From positions 1 to 47,601 of the forward strand of contig CAZWEZ010000018.1 of assembly GCA_964632795.1 (NCBI GenBank): 47,601 bases of DNA, given 5' to 3'. Of the stretch, positions 17,769 to 25,197 are shown one piece after another; the stretch's first letter is position 1; every line of letters starts with the position of its first letter. This DNA comes from CAZWEZ01 sp964632795. GTDB taxonomy: Bacteria > Pseudomonadota > Alphaproteobacteria > Rhodospirillales > 2-02-FULL-58-16. The position numbers were made by a program, and so were the translations under genes. The notes beneath the pieces were generated by a model, which searched no databases, was not told the DNA's origin, and saw only the letters and a program-made list of their open reading frames with translations.

Positions 17769-18263
17769 CGATACTTCGCGGGCCCGAAACCACCGAGAAT
17801 TGATCCTCCCCGCGGTTCCAATCTGAAGATGCCCAAGGAGCAGAGCACGGGCAGGATTTGTTCAAGAACGTACCAATCTCGAACTGAAAAAGGTTGTCTG
17901 AGATTAGGTCATGGACTCATTAACGGGCCTTGACGATCGCAATCTCCGTTCACAGGCGCATACCGCTCAACGGTAACGAACTCGGCGAATGACCAGATGT
18001 GACATGAAGCGGATGGCCGCGCCTTTGATGTCCGCTTACAGTCTCGGAGCCGACGTAGACTGCGACCCGGCTTTAGGTCCGCTCATGAACATCCCGCTGG
18101 CCCTCAGACGATGAGGGAAGCTGATAAGTTTGTGGCACAAGTTAATCGGATAAGGTCGAGGGATAAGGCTGCTGATCAGGGACTGACCTTGCGTGAGCAA
18201 GCGATTATCGCGGTGAATCAACAGGTAAACGCCGATTCAACGGCATTGGCCCAGATCATCGGC
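17769..18263. other. Gene-free spacer with mobile-element debris
   Basis: No convincing gene. A block GCGGGCCCGAAACCACC at about 17779-17795 repeats one at about 17714-17728, and the following GAGAATTGATCCTCCCCGC resembles terminal motifs of IS21-type elements. A short open stretch at 18111-18263 shows no family resemblance. Confidence 0.5.
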
Positions 18264-19019
18264 TCAACGACCTGCCGTCTCGCCGCCGTCGATCGGCAGC
18301 GCCACCCCGGTGACGAACCCGGCGTCGTCCGATGCCAGGTACGCGATCGCCTTGGCGACTTCATCGGCGGTCGCGATCCGCTTCATCGGCGCAAATTCCT
18401 CGATCTCGCGCCGGGCCGTGGCCGGGTCGTCCGAGGCCTTAACATGGTCCCGCGCCATGTCGGTATCGACCCATCCGGGGCAGACGCAGTTGACCCGGAT
18501 ATCCGGAGCGAGCTCGATCGCCATGGCGCGGGTCAAATTCACGACTCCCCCCTTCGACGCACAGTAGACGGTCGATCCGCCATAACCGAGAAGACCGGCG
18601 TTCGAGGCGATATTGACGACCGAGCCGTTGCCCGAGCGGAGCGCGGGCAGGGCCGAACGGGTGCAGAAGAAGGTTCCCTTCAGGTTGATGTCGAGAACCC
18701 GGTCCCAATACGTTTCGTCGCACTGCTCGATGGTGGCGTATGAATAGACCCCGGCGCTGTTGACCAGGACATCGAGTCCACCCAGGCCATCGACCGCGAC
18801 CCCGACGATCGCCTCGCATCCGGCAACGGTTCCGACATCGCCCGGCGCCGCGACGAGCCGGTCCCCGCCACCCATCCCGGCCATCGCCGAGGCCACGGAT
18901 TGCTCCGTCCGCCCGTTGACCGCGACCCGCGCGCCGAGGTCGAGGAACGCCCGTGCCGTCGCCCAACCGATGCCGCGCGAGGAGCCGGTGACGAGAACCG
19001 ACTTGTCCTTGAAGTCCAT
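18264..19019 (-). CDS. SDR-family oxidoreductase
   Basis: A 251-residue classical short-chain dehydrogenase/reductase. The cofactor motif TGSSRGIG is at residues 11-18, with NGRT (Arg37) favouring NADP(H). NSAG is at 87-90, and the catalytic residues are Asn112, Ser139, Tyr152 and Lys156 (YCASK). PGWVDTDMA follows the active site and GVALPIDGGE lies near the C-terminus, as in FabG-like enzymes. Substrate unknown. It stands alone between IS remnants, with no partner gene to suggest a pathway, and starts at ATG 19019 with AGGAGG-like sequence just upstream (19024-19029). Confidence 0.88.
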   Translation of the reverse strand: MDFKDKSVLVTGSSRGIGWATARAFLDLGARVAVNGRTEQSVASAMAGMGGGDRLVAAPGDVGTVAGCEAIVGVAVDGLGGLDVLVNSAGVYSYATIEQCDETYWDRVLDINLKGTFFCTRSALPALRSGNGSVVNIASNAGLLGYGGSTVYCASKGGVVNLTRAMAIELAPDIRVNCVCPGWVDTDMARDHVKASDDPATARREIEEFAPMKRIATADEVAKAIAYLASDDAGFVTGVALPIDGGETAGR

Positions 19020-19237
19020 GAGAGTCCTCCTGTCCCTTTGACCGACATTTCCCAGAAAACCACAGGTTTGTGGAAATCATGCCTCCGTACCATCGTCGAG
19101 GGAACAGAATTTTCTCCGCAGCCAACCGATGACCTGATTTTTCGGTTTTCCTGTGTTCGGAATGCCATTTGCCCATATTTTCCGTCATTCAGACGCACCC
19201 CTCCCGTCATTTTCACCTCGCCGTAGATTTCTTCGGC

Positions 19238-19402
19238 CTACGCCGGAGCGGGTCTTGGTCGCAAATCATCGATCAGCCGCAGAATTTTCCGGAACAAGTC
19301 TCTCGGCACCGCCACCTCGGCCAATTGGAACGTGACGTACCTGCTATGGCTGACCACCTTCGCGCCGATCTTCATCAGCTCCAACCGCTCACGCCGTCAC
19401 TA
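19238..19402 (-). pseudogene. IS1380-family transposase, C-terminal remnant (inverted copy)
   Basis: On the minus strand, 19402 to the stop at 19238-19240 reads ERLELMKIGAKVVSHSRYVT, then FQLAEVAVPRDLFRKILRLI and DDLRPRPAPA. This is the C-terminus of IS1380-type transposases (K-I-G-A-K-V-V then R-Y-V-T-F-Q-L-A-E-V-A-V). A stop codon in frame precedes it and the rest is gone. A second copy of the same tail lies in the opposite orientation at 19640. Confidence 0.75.
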
Positions 19403-19639
19403 TCGAGCCGCTGCCTCATCGCCACAAACCCTTCGCCCGGCCCTCAAATCCCCATAGACCGAACAGGCGGCAACGCACAGCGTAACCGTCCCGCGGTTTC
19501 CTCCCTTGAGGCTTGTCCGACACCTGCCGTCCGATCCAGTGGCAGGCTCCCCGCCTCGGCAGGCGTCCGACAACCCTTAACAGTTCCGGAAGTTTGCAAT
19601 GCTGGCGGAGGAAGCTGTCTACCGCCTGGTCGCTATGTC

Positions 19640-19735
19640 ACGTTCCAATTGGCCGAGGTGGCCGTTCCAAGAGACTTGTTCTGGCGCATTCTTCGGTTGA
19701 TCGACGGGCTGCGGTCAAGACCCGCTCCAGCTTGA
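19640..19735 (+). pseudogene. IS1380-family transposase, C-terminal remnant (direct copy)
   Basis: The plus strand encodes GRYVTFQLAEVAVPRDLFWR then ILRLIDGLRSRPAPA and a TGA. This is nearly the same peptide as the minus-strand remnant at 19238-19402. The two copies face away from each other, about 240 bp apart, and have diverged by several substitutions, so the pair probably comes from two insertions or a rearranged element. Confidence 0.75.
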
Positions 19736-19994
19736 GTGCTTGATCGGTCACAGTGGGGAATATCAGAGGAGAGGTGTGTCAGAATGTGAAGAAAAGAGCC
19801 GAAATCGGATCAAACTGGGAGCCCTTGTCATCCACCTCCGATCCAGACATCTAGAAATCTTGTTCGCTGCTCCAAGGAAAGGCATCCACGGCTATTATTA
19901 AGGCCGATTTCAGGGGTTACCTGGGAAATTTGGACGTATAATGTTCCTAGAATCGAGGTCATTTGGAGAATGCCCGTTAATTGGAGGTAATAAA

Positions 19995-20375
19995 ATGGAA
20001 GTTGTGCCTCGAACCTGGGTCGCTGGTACACCACGCACCTGGGGCAACAAACGATACGGGGATCAATGGCTGGAGTGTATGAAGGCAGCGTTAAACCAGT
20101 TTTCCCCTCATGAGGCGGACCGTTTTGCCAGATACGAAGTCACTCTCGAATTCCGAATATGGTCTAGTAGCCCGAAATACCACGGGCAGCTAACCATCCA
20201 TGGGCCTGATCTTGATACCCTCGTGAAGCACACAATTGACGTGATGACGCGACACGAGGGGCTTGGCATAGGGGTTATTGACGACGATTCTTCTATCTAT
20301 CGAATCTCGTCATCCAAGGAATTGGTAAACAATGACGATGAGACCGGAGCCTGGATCTCCGTCTCAACCATATGA
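19995..20375 (+). CDS. RusA-like Holliday junction resolvase domain protein (tentative)
   Basis: A 126-residue protein starting at ATG 19995, with GGAGG at 19983-19987. Its C-terminal half follows the RusA pattern: an Asp-rich segment GPDLDTLVKHTIDVM (RusA has D-x-D-N-x-x-K), then GVIDDDSSIYRISSSKE (RusA: G-V-I-x-D-D-x-x-I with a following K). The usual Asn of D-x-D-N is Thr here. The N-terminus (VAGTPRTWGNKRYGDQWLEC) also resembles the substrate-groove strand. RusA genes normally sit in prophages, but no other phage gene is near, so it may be an orphan from a lost element. It could also be an unrelated small protein. Confidence 0.45.
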   Translation: MEVVPRTWVAGTPRTWGNKRYGDQWLECMKAALNQFSPHEADRFARYEVTLEFRIWSSSPKYHGQLTIHGPDLDTLVKHTIDVMTRHEGLGIGVIDDDSSIYRISSSKELVNNDDETGAWISVSTI

Positions 20376-20491
20376 GAATCGACAAGGTTTGACGTTTCCC
20401 GCACTTCCCGTATTGCCAACAGTGTTGGCAAGAAAATGGCCGCCCCGGAAAAGTCGAAGCGGCCAAGTCCAATTCTCTGTGGCGTTGTTTT

Positions 20492-20731
20492 CTACCCGAC
20501 TCTTCGGTTCGAGAACAACCATATGATGATCGCCAGTGCGATCAAACCGACAACACCGTTGTCGCCCAACGCCTTGATCATTGTGATAAGGTTGTTGACG
20601 ATGTCGCCCGTGACGAACGAAACCGATTGTCCAAACAAGAGTTGGAGAACGATACCTAGAGCCACCAGCAGTAGCCCGATCTCGATGATCTGGCGAAGCC
20701 AGTGCTTGATCTTCTCCCACATTTCGGACAT
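20492..20731 (-). CDS. Small two-pass membrane protein of unknown function
   Basis: A 79-residue protein with a good start: ATG 20731 preceded by GAGGAGGG (ending 6 nt upstream on the minus strand). It has an amphipathic N-terminal helix (MWEKIKHWLRQI) and two hydrophobic segments (IGLLLVALGIVLQLLFG and GVVGLIALAIIIWLF). No known domain. It is isolated among IS remnants. The strong ribosome binding site and coherent topology favour a real gene. Confidence 0.6.
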   Translation of the reverse strand: MSEMWEKIKHWLRQIIEIGLLLVALGIVLQLLFGQSVSFVTGDIVNNLITMIKALGDNGVVGLIALAIIIWLFSNRRVG

Positions 20732-20982
20732 TTATCCCTCCTCACTCGATTGGAGATGCGCAGGATACAATATCTAGGTGACCCTGCAACTTCTTGGCAC
20801 AATATGTATGGTGCAAACAAGGCCGTCTTGTCCATATGAGCTTTGGGGGGAATAGGTTACTTTTGATGCCAGATTATTGGTAATACGCTTTCCGGCTGTC
20901 AACGGCGGAGAAAAAATGGTCCAAATGGCGGAGCAAAACTAGGTCAGTTGGTGTGAGGCCATTCGAGGTGTTGCGGGTCGTC

Positions 20983-21074
20983 CCGGTAGTCCATAGGAGG
21001 GACCCGCGCTGCTTCGTGTAGCGCTTTGCGGTACGCGAAGCGAAGCAGCGCGGGTCCCTCCTATGGACTACCGG
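20983..21074. repeat. Perfect 34-bp inverted repeat around a 24-nt centre
   Basis: The arm 20983-21016 (beginning CCGGTAGTCCATAGGAGG) is exactly complementary to 21041-21074 (ending ATGGACTACCGG). The centre 21017-21040 can extend the structure with a nested stem, CGCTTTGCG (21022-21030) against CGCGAAGCG (21034-21042), with one G-U pair. No T-run flanks it, so it is not a canonical terminator. It resembles a MITE or other palindromic mobile unit, and it lies between a small gene and the istB remnant. Confidence 0.9.
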
Positions 21075-21104
21075 GGCAACCGTGGTCTCGGTGGTTGAAG
21101 CCTG

Positions 21105-21340
21105 TCATGTGTTTTTTGGGGATTTCCGCCGTTTTCGGCTTTGATTAAGACGATAGCTCTCGCCGTTCATTTCCAGAATATGGACATGGTGGGTGAGACG
21201 GTCCAGCAACGCCCCGGTCAGGCGTTCGGAGCCGAACACCTCCGTCCACTCGTCGAAGGGCAGATTGCTGGTCACCAGGGTGGAGCCACGTTCATAGCGC
21301 TGGCTGAACACCTCGAACAGGAGTTCGGCACCCATCAACG
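21105..21340 (-). pseudogene. istB: IS21-family helper ATPase IstB, C-terminal remnant
   Basis: Minus-strand translation gives GAELLFEVFSQRYERGSTLV, TSNLPFDEWTEVFGSERLTG, ALLDRLTHHVHILEMNGESY and RLNQSRKR. This is the end of IstB, the AAA+ helper of IS21 transposition. The Walker A and B segments are missing; similarity begins at GAELLF (about 21340), and what lies before it in frame is unrelated. The transposase gene istA is absent. Confidence 0.8.
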
Positions 21341-21435
21341 ATCCCGCCATCCTGTCCGAGATCCAGGATGCCCTGGCGACGGTGGGGTACGCCAACCCGT
21401 AGAGCCGGTCTCGAAAGCCGTGGGGAGGCAAGGCA

Positions 21436-22332
21436 TTACATCGCCTCCTCGCGATAGGCCAACCAAACCCCGACGCTGGTAACGGCCAGGCCGAGGAGCG
21501 CCCTCGGCTCGAGGACCTCGCCCAGAAACAACCATCCCAAGAGCGCGGTAATCCCCGGCGTAAGATAGAAATTGCTCGCCACCTTTCCGGCCTTGCCGTG
21601 GCGGAGCATGAACATCAGCATCACCGGGGCACCGAGGGAGACCACGAGGGCGAGGTAGAAGAGCGTGCCCACCGTGGATGGCGTCCAGGTCACGCTTGCG
21701 TCCTCGCCGAGCAGCGTCAGGACCGCGCAAACGACCGCCGCCGAGGCGAGTTGGACCGTGTTCGCGCCGCGCAAGGGAATCTCACGGCAATACTTCCGGT
21801 AATACAGGGTTCCAAGGACCAGGGAGATCACGCCGGAAAAGCCCAGGGCCGGCCCGACGAGGTCTGACGGGCGGCGGAACTCGAGACCGAGGACGATGAC
21901 CACGCCAACGATCCCAAGAGCAAGCCCGATCCACTGCACCGCGCGGAGCCTCTCGCCAAGCATCGGCCCGGCGGCGATCGCCGTTAAAAGCGGGTGGAGC
22001 GAGCCGATCAGGGCCATCGTCGAGGCCGGGATGTGCTTCAGGGCCAGATATACCCCCGAAAGGTAGAGCGCGTTCATCAGCACCCCGGCGACGACCAGGT
22101 GCGACAACCCGCCATCCTTCCCTATGCCTTCGATCGGGAAAAGCGCCGCCACCGATATCAGGACGACTGCGGCGATGGCGAACCGGAGGGTCAGGAACAA
22201 CAGGGGCGAGATATCCGGAAGGCCGGCGCGGGTGGCGACGAACGCCGAACTCCAAAGGATGACGAAGACAAACGGAACAGCGCGCGAGATGTTTTGATCC
22301 GTCAAGGTCATGGACATGAGCCGCCTATCCAC
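21436..22332 (-). CDS. EamA-family (DMT superfamily) transporter
   Basis: A 298-residue inner-membrane protein with ten hydrophobic segments arranged as two EamA repeats (first repeat near FVFVILWSSAFVATRAGL, second near VGPALGFSGVISLVLGTLYY). Relatives export small metabolites such as amino acids. Possible starts are 22332, 22317 and 22311; MTLTDQN (22311) may be preferred. It is the last gene of the urea/urease operon, 32 bp after the nickel permease, so it may move a nitrogenous metabolite, but the substrate is not shown. Its 3' end abuts the istB scar. Confidence 0.82.
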   Translation of the reverse strand: MDRRLMSMTLTDQNISRAVPFVFVILWSSAFVATRAGLPDISPLLFLTLRFAIAAVVLISVAALFPIEGIGKDGGLSHLVVAGVLMNALYLSGVYLALKHIPASTMALIGSLHPLLTAIAAGPMLGERLRAVQWIGLALGIVGVVIVLGLEFRRPSDLVGPALGFSGVISLVLGTLYYRKYCREIPLRGANTVQLASAAVVCAVLTLLGEDASVTWTPSTVGTLFYLALVVSLGAPVMLMFMLRHGKAGKVASNFYLTPGITALLGWLFLGEVLEPRALLGLAVTSVGVWLAYREEAM

Positions 22333-22364
22333 CAGCTAAATCGCTGGCGAGGTTTCAGGCATCG

Positions 22365-23090
22365 CTAGAGAGAGACAGTCCATCCGGCTGCGAGCAGGAT
22401 ATCGGCAACGATCACCGCCCCCACAACCACCGAGACCAGCCCGGTGGCAATCCGCAGGCCGCCCAGGGTGCGCGGCCCGACCCCGGCGCACGACCTCAGC
22501 GACAGGGCGAAGGTCAACGACAACGCAGCCATGCCGAGGGTCGATCCGAGGCCGAACACCGCCAAGTAGGCCAACCCGAGGGCAAGGGTATCGGCGGTAC
22601 CCGCCACCAGCAGGACCAGTGCCGCTGAGCCGGCCAGCCCGTGGACCAGGCCAACCGCCGCGGCGCGGCGCGGCAGGCCGGCGTGGGGGGGATGACGATG
22701 ATCGGACGGATCGTGCGCCCCGCCGCCGGGATGGGCATGGATGTGGGCATGCTCGGTGTGGTCGCCGTGGCGGTGGCGGTGAATGTGCACCCGGTTGCGG
22801 AGCGCCGAGCGCACCACGTTGGTGCCGAGGCCGATCAGCATCAACCCGACCGCGGCCTCCAAAAAGCGCTCTAGGTCGGCGGAAAACCCGACATCGGCGA
22901 GGACCACCACGGTGCCGGCGGTGAACAGGGTCAGCGCGTGGGCGAGCCCCCAGGCCACCCCGACTCGAACCGTCTCGTGGGGCGACCGGCAGCGCACCGC
23001 CAGCGTCGCCACGGCCGCCAGGTGGTCGGCATCGAACGCATGGCGGATGCCGAATAGCAAACCGAGGGCAAGGATCGAGATTATTTCCAT
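22365..23090 (-). CDS. Nickel permease, NiCoT / UreH-like
   Basis: A 241-residue inner-membrane protein with about seven membrane segments. The signature GIRHAFDADHLAAV (H-x4-D-H, about residues 15-28) lies in the helix that selects Ni2+ or Co2+ in NiCoT and UreH-type transporters. A long histidine-rich loop (about residues 100-133, with HIHRHRHGDHTEHAHIHAH) suggests metal capture. Placed in the urease operon 7 bp after the isochorismatase-like gene, it probably supplies nickel for urease maturation. Shorter than HoxN/NixA and closer in size to the UreH/SCO4506 type. Confidence 0.87.
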   Translation of the reverse strand: MEIISILALGLLFGIRHAFDADHLAAVATLAVRCRSPHETVRVGVAWGLAHALTLFTAGTVVVLADVGFSADLERFLEAAVGLMLIGLGTNVVRSALRNRVHIHRHRHGDHTEHAHIHAHPGGGAHDPSDHRHPPHAGLPRRAAAVGLVHGLAGSAALVLLVAGTADTLALGLAYLAVFGLGSTLGMAALSLTFALSLRSCAGVGPRTLGGLRIATGLVSVVVGAVIVADILLAAGWTVSL

Positions 23091-23097
23091 TTATCCA

Positions 23098-23682
23098 TTA
23101 TTCCCGTGGCGGCCTTTCCTTGATCAACGGCAGGATGGCGCGGAATTCAGGCGTGTCGCCTCGCTCGAGCCATTCGAAGAGGACCATCTCGGTGGTGACC
23201 AGGGTGACCCCCGCCTCCTTCATCCGGCCGATCGCGATCTCGCGGTCGACGGGGTAGCGCGACGACGTCGCGTTGACGACCAGATAGGGGTCGAAACCGG
23301 CCATCTTGAGGCTCAGAGTCGTCTGCAACACGCACACGTGGGTCTCGGTCCCGCACACCACCACTTTTCGACGCTTCGAATTATCAAAGTACCGCCCGCA
23401 ACGCGTCTCCTCGAGCGCCGAGAAATGTATCTTCTCCATCACCGCATCGGGGTCGGCCAGGCCGGAGAGTTCGGAAACCGTGCTTCCGATCCCCTTGGGA
23501 TAGTGTTCGGTCAGCAGGACAGGCACCTCGAGCCGGTTGGCCGCCGTCATCAGCCGGGAGATATTGGCGACGACCTCCTTCACGCCATCGATCGCCGCGA
23601 CCAGCTTTTCCTGGACATCGATCACCAGCAGGAAGCTGTCGGCGGATTTCATCAACATCCCGGTCGAGCCTTCCCCGATCAC
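23098..23682 (-). CDS. Isochorismatase-like cysteine hydrolase in the urease operon
   Basis: A 194-residue soluble hydrolase of the isochorismatase superfamily. The catalytic triad is readable as Asp22 (LLVIDVQEK), Lys84 (VMEKIHFSAL) and Cys117 (GTETHVCVLQT), with the cis-peptide bond region before the Cys. The pattern LLTEHYPKGIGSTVSEL resembles the ISOC1/YcaC-like branch rather than true isochorismatases. The start GTG 23682 overlaps the ureD stop by 4 bp (GTGA), so it is translationally coupled. Superfamily members cleave amides, ureido compounds and biuret, so a role in releasing urea or ammonia from another compound is plausible; the substrate is unknown. Confidence 0.85.
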   Translation of the reverse strand: MIGEGSTGMLMKSADSFLLVIDVQEKLVAAIDGVKEVVANISRLMTAANRLEVPVLLTEHYPKGIGSTVSELSGLADPDAVMEKIHFSALEETRCGRYFDNSKRRKVVVCGTETHVCVLQTTLSLKMAGFDPYLVVNATSSRYPVDREIAIGRMKEAGVTLVTTEMVLFEWLERGDTPEFRAILPLIKERPPRE

Positions 23683-24584
23683 TTACGGCGCGGCGACGGT
23701 GGACGGCCGAACAGCGCTTCGCGGGCCGCCGACCAGGCAGCCAACGTTGCGGTGAGCAACGATGCGCCGTCGACGGCAAGTATCCGGACCATGACACCGC
23801 ACCCGTTGGGCAGGTCGGAGACTCCGACAACGGCGTCCGGAAGATCCCGAACGATACCGCGCAGGCCGGACAACAGGGCATCCCGATGATCCGGGGGACA
23901 CAGGACGACCATGGTCCCGTGCATCGCGAAGGGACCGTTCACCCCTCTGAGATGGCGAAGGAACATCTCCCCCGTCACCGTGAAGCTGTCCCGGACGCGT
24001 AACCGGCCGTCCTCGTCCTCGACTTCCATCAGGTTGTCGAGGAAGCCGAACGGCACGCCCCGGGCGGACGGGTCGTGGCACATGAAGGCATCCGTGCAGA
24101 CCACGATGGCCGAAGGGTGTCGAACGATCCGCAGCCGCGAGCGCAGTCTGGCGTCCGGGAACAGGATCGTCGGACCGGGCATGTATTCGAGGAATGACCC
24201 CTCGCCGACGACCAGGGTGACCCGCTGCTCGGCGGTGCCGGTCCGCATTCCATGGACCACCGTGGCCCCCTGGGTGGTCAGGTGTGCCCGGGCATCGCGG
24301 GCCACCTCGATCGCGATCGACAGCCTGTCGTCCTCGAAGATCCCGCCGGCGCTCGACTGGATGTAAAGCGTGGCCATCCCCGGCGGATCGCCATCCAGGT
24401 ATTGCGGCCGGCAGATATGGAACGGATAGCTGGCGTACTGACCGCCGATGTAGGTTTCGCTGGCCGCCCCCCGGGAGAAGCGAAGCGCCAGCCGACCCTT
24501 TCCATTCGGGGCCTGGTCGATGGACGCAAGGGCGGCCGCGGGGAGGGTCTCGACGTTGCCGCTAGCGGTCGAAGAAAACGTCAT
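23679..24584 (-). CDS. ureD: Urease accessory protein UreD
   Basis: A 301-residue scaffold protein that binds apo-urease and recruits UreF and UreG during nickel insertion. Family features include LALRFSRGAASETYIGGQYA, the central IYIQSSAGGIFEDDRL-like segment (here LYIQSSAGGIFEDD), HLTTQGATVVH, and EYMPGPTILFPDARLRSRLR, where most homologues read E-x-x-P-x-P-x-I-x-F. It overlaps ureG by 23 bp. In most alphaproteobacteria ureD is first in the operon; here it is last of the ure genes, after ureG. Confidence 0.9.
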   Translation of the reverse strand: MTFSSTASGNVETLPAAALASIDQAPNGKGRLALRFSRGAASETYIGGQYASYPFHICRPQYLDGDPPGMATLYIQSSAGGIFEDDRLSIAIEVARDARAHLTTQGATVVHGMRTGTAEQRVTLVVGEGSFLEYMPGPTILFPDARLRSRLRIVRHPSAIVVCTDAFMCHDPSARGVPFGFLDNLMEVEDEDGRLRVRDSFTVTGEMFLRHLRGVNGPFAMHGTMVVLCPPDHRDALLSGLRGIVRDLPDAVVGVSDLPNGCGVMVRILAVDGASLLTATLAAWSAAREALFGRPPSPRRK

Positions 24585-25197
24585 GGGACAGCTTATCGAC
24601 GATGGCGTCGATTCCTTCTCCGGCGGCGCAATTGGTCAGCAGCACGGGCCTTCCGCCGCGGACTTCCAGGCCCTCCTCGACCATGCGCTTCAGGTCCGCG
24701 CCGACGTAAGGCGCCAGATCGGTCTTGTTGATGACCAACAGGTCCGAGCGGGTGATCCCCGGCCCCTTCTTGCGCGGGATGTCGTCGCCGCCGGCGGTGT
24801 CGATCACGAACATCCAGTAGTCGACAAGGTCGAGTGAAAACGTCGAGGCAAGATTGTCCCCGCCGCTCTCGATCAGGATCACCGAGAGTTGCGGGTGGGA
24901 ATTCGCAAGCTGCTCCGCGGCCTGGATGTTCAACGTCGGGTCCTCTCGTATCGCGGTGTGGGGACAGGCTCCGGTCTCCACCGCGACGACCCGGTCGGGA
25001 GCGATCAAGCCACCGCGCCGAAGCCGCTCGCCATCCTCCTGGGTGACGAGGTCGTTGGTCACCACGGCAACCTCCAGGCCGCGGGCCTGGAGGGCCGGGA
25101 TCAGGCGTTCGATCAGCGCCGTCTTTCCCGAGCCGACTGGTCCGCCGATTCCCACCCGTGCCGGCGATGGCGATTGATCTCCGGGCGCACCGCTCAT
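24562..25197 (-). CDS. ureG: Urease accessory GTPase UreG
   Basis: A 211-residue SIMIBI-class GTPase that delivers nickel to apo-urease with UreDF. Walker A is GPVGSGKT (residues 19-26). VAVETGACPHTAIREDP holds the Cys-Pro-His nickel-binding motif. ESGGDNLASTFS and INKTDLAPYVGAD (the NKxD guanine motif) are intact. ATG 25197 overlaps the ureC stop as ATGA. An open frame extends further upstream inside ureC but is only a shadow. The protein is cytosolic. Confidence 0.95.
   Translation of the reverse strand: MSGAPGDQSPSPARVGIGGPVGSGKTALIERLIPALQARGLEVAVVTNDLVTQEDGERLRRGGLIAPDRVVAVETGACPHTAIREDPTLNIQAAEQLANSHPQLSVILIESGGDNLASTFSLDLVDYWMFVIDTAGGDDIPRKKGPGITRSDLLVINKTDLAPYVGADLKRMVEEGLEVRGGRPVLLTNCAAGEGIDAIVDKLSHDVFFDR

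Noticed and set aside
20983..21074. Intrinsic terminator
   Set aside because: Arms are far longer than usual and neither side has a T-run.
22783..23889. Long plus-strand frame across nickel permease, hydrolase and ureD
   Set aside because: It runs antisense through three recognisable genes with strong motifs.
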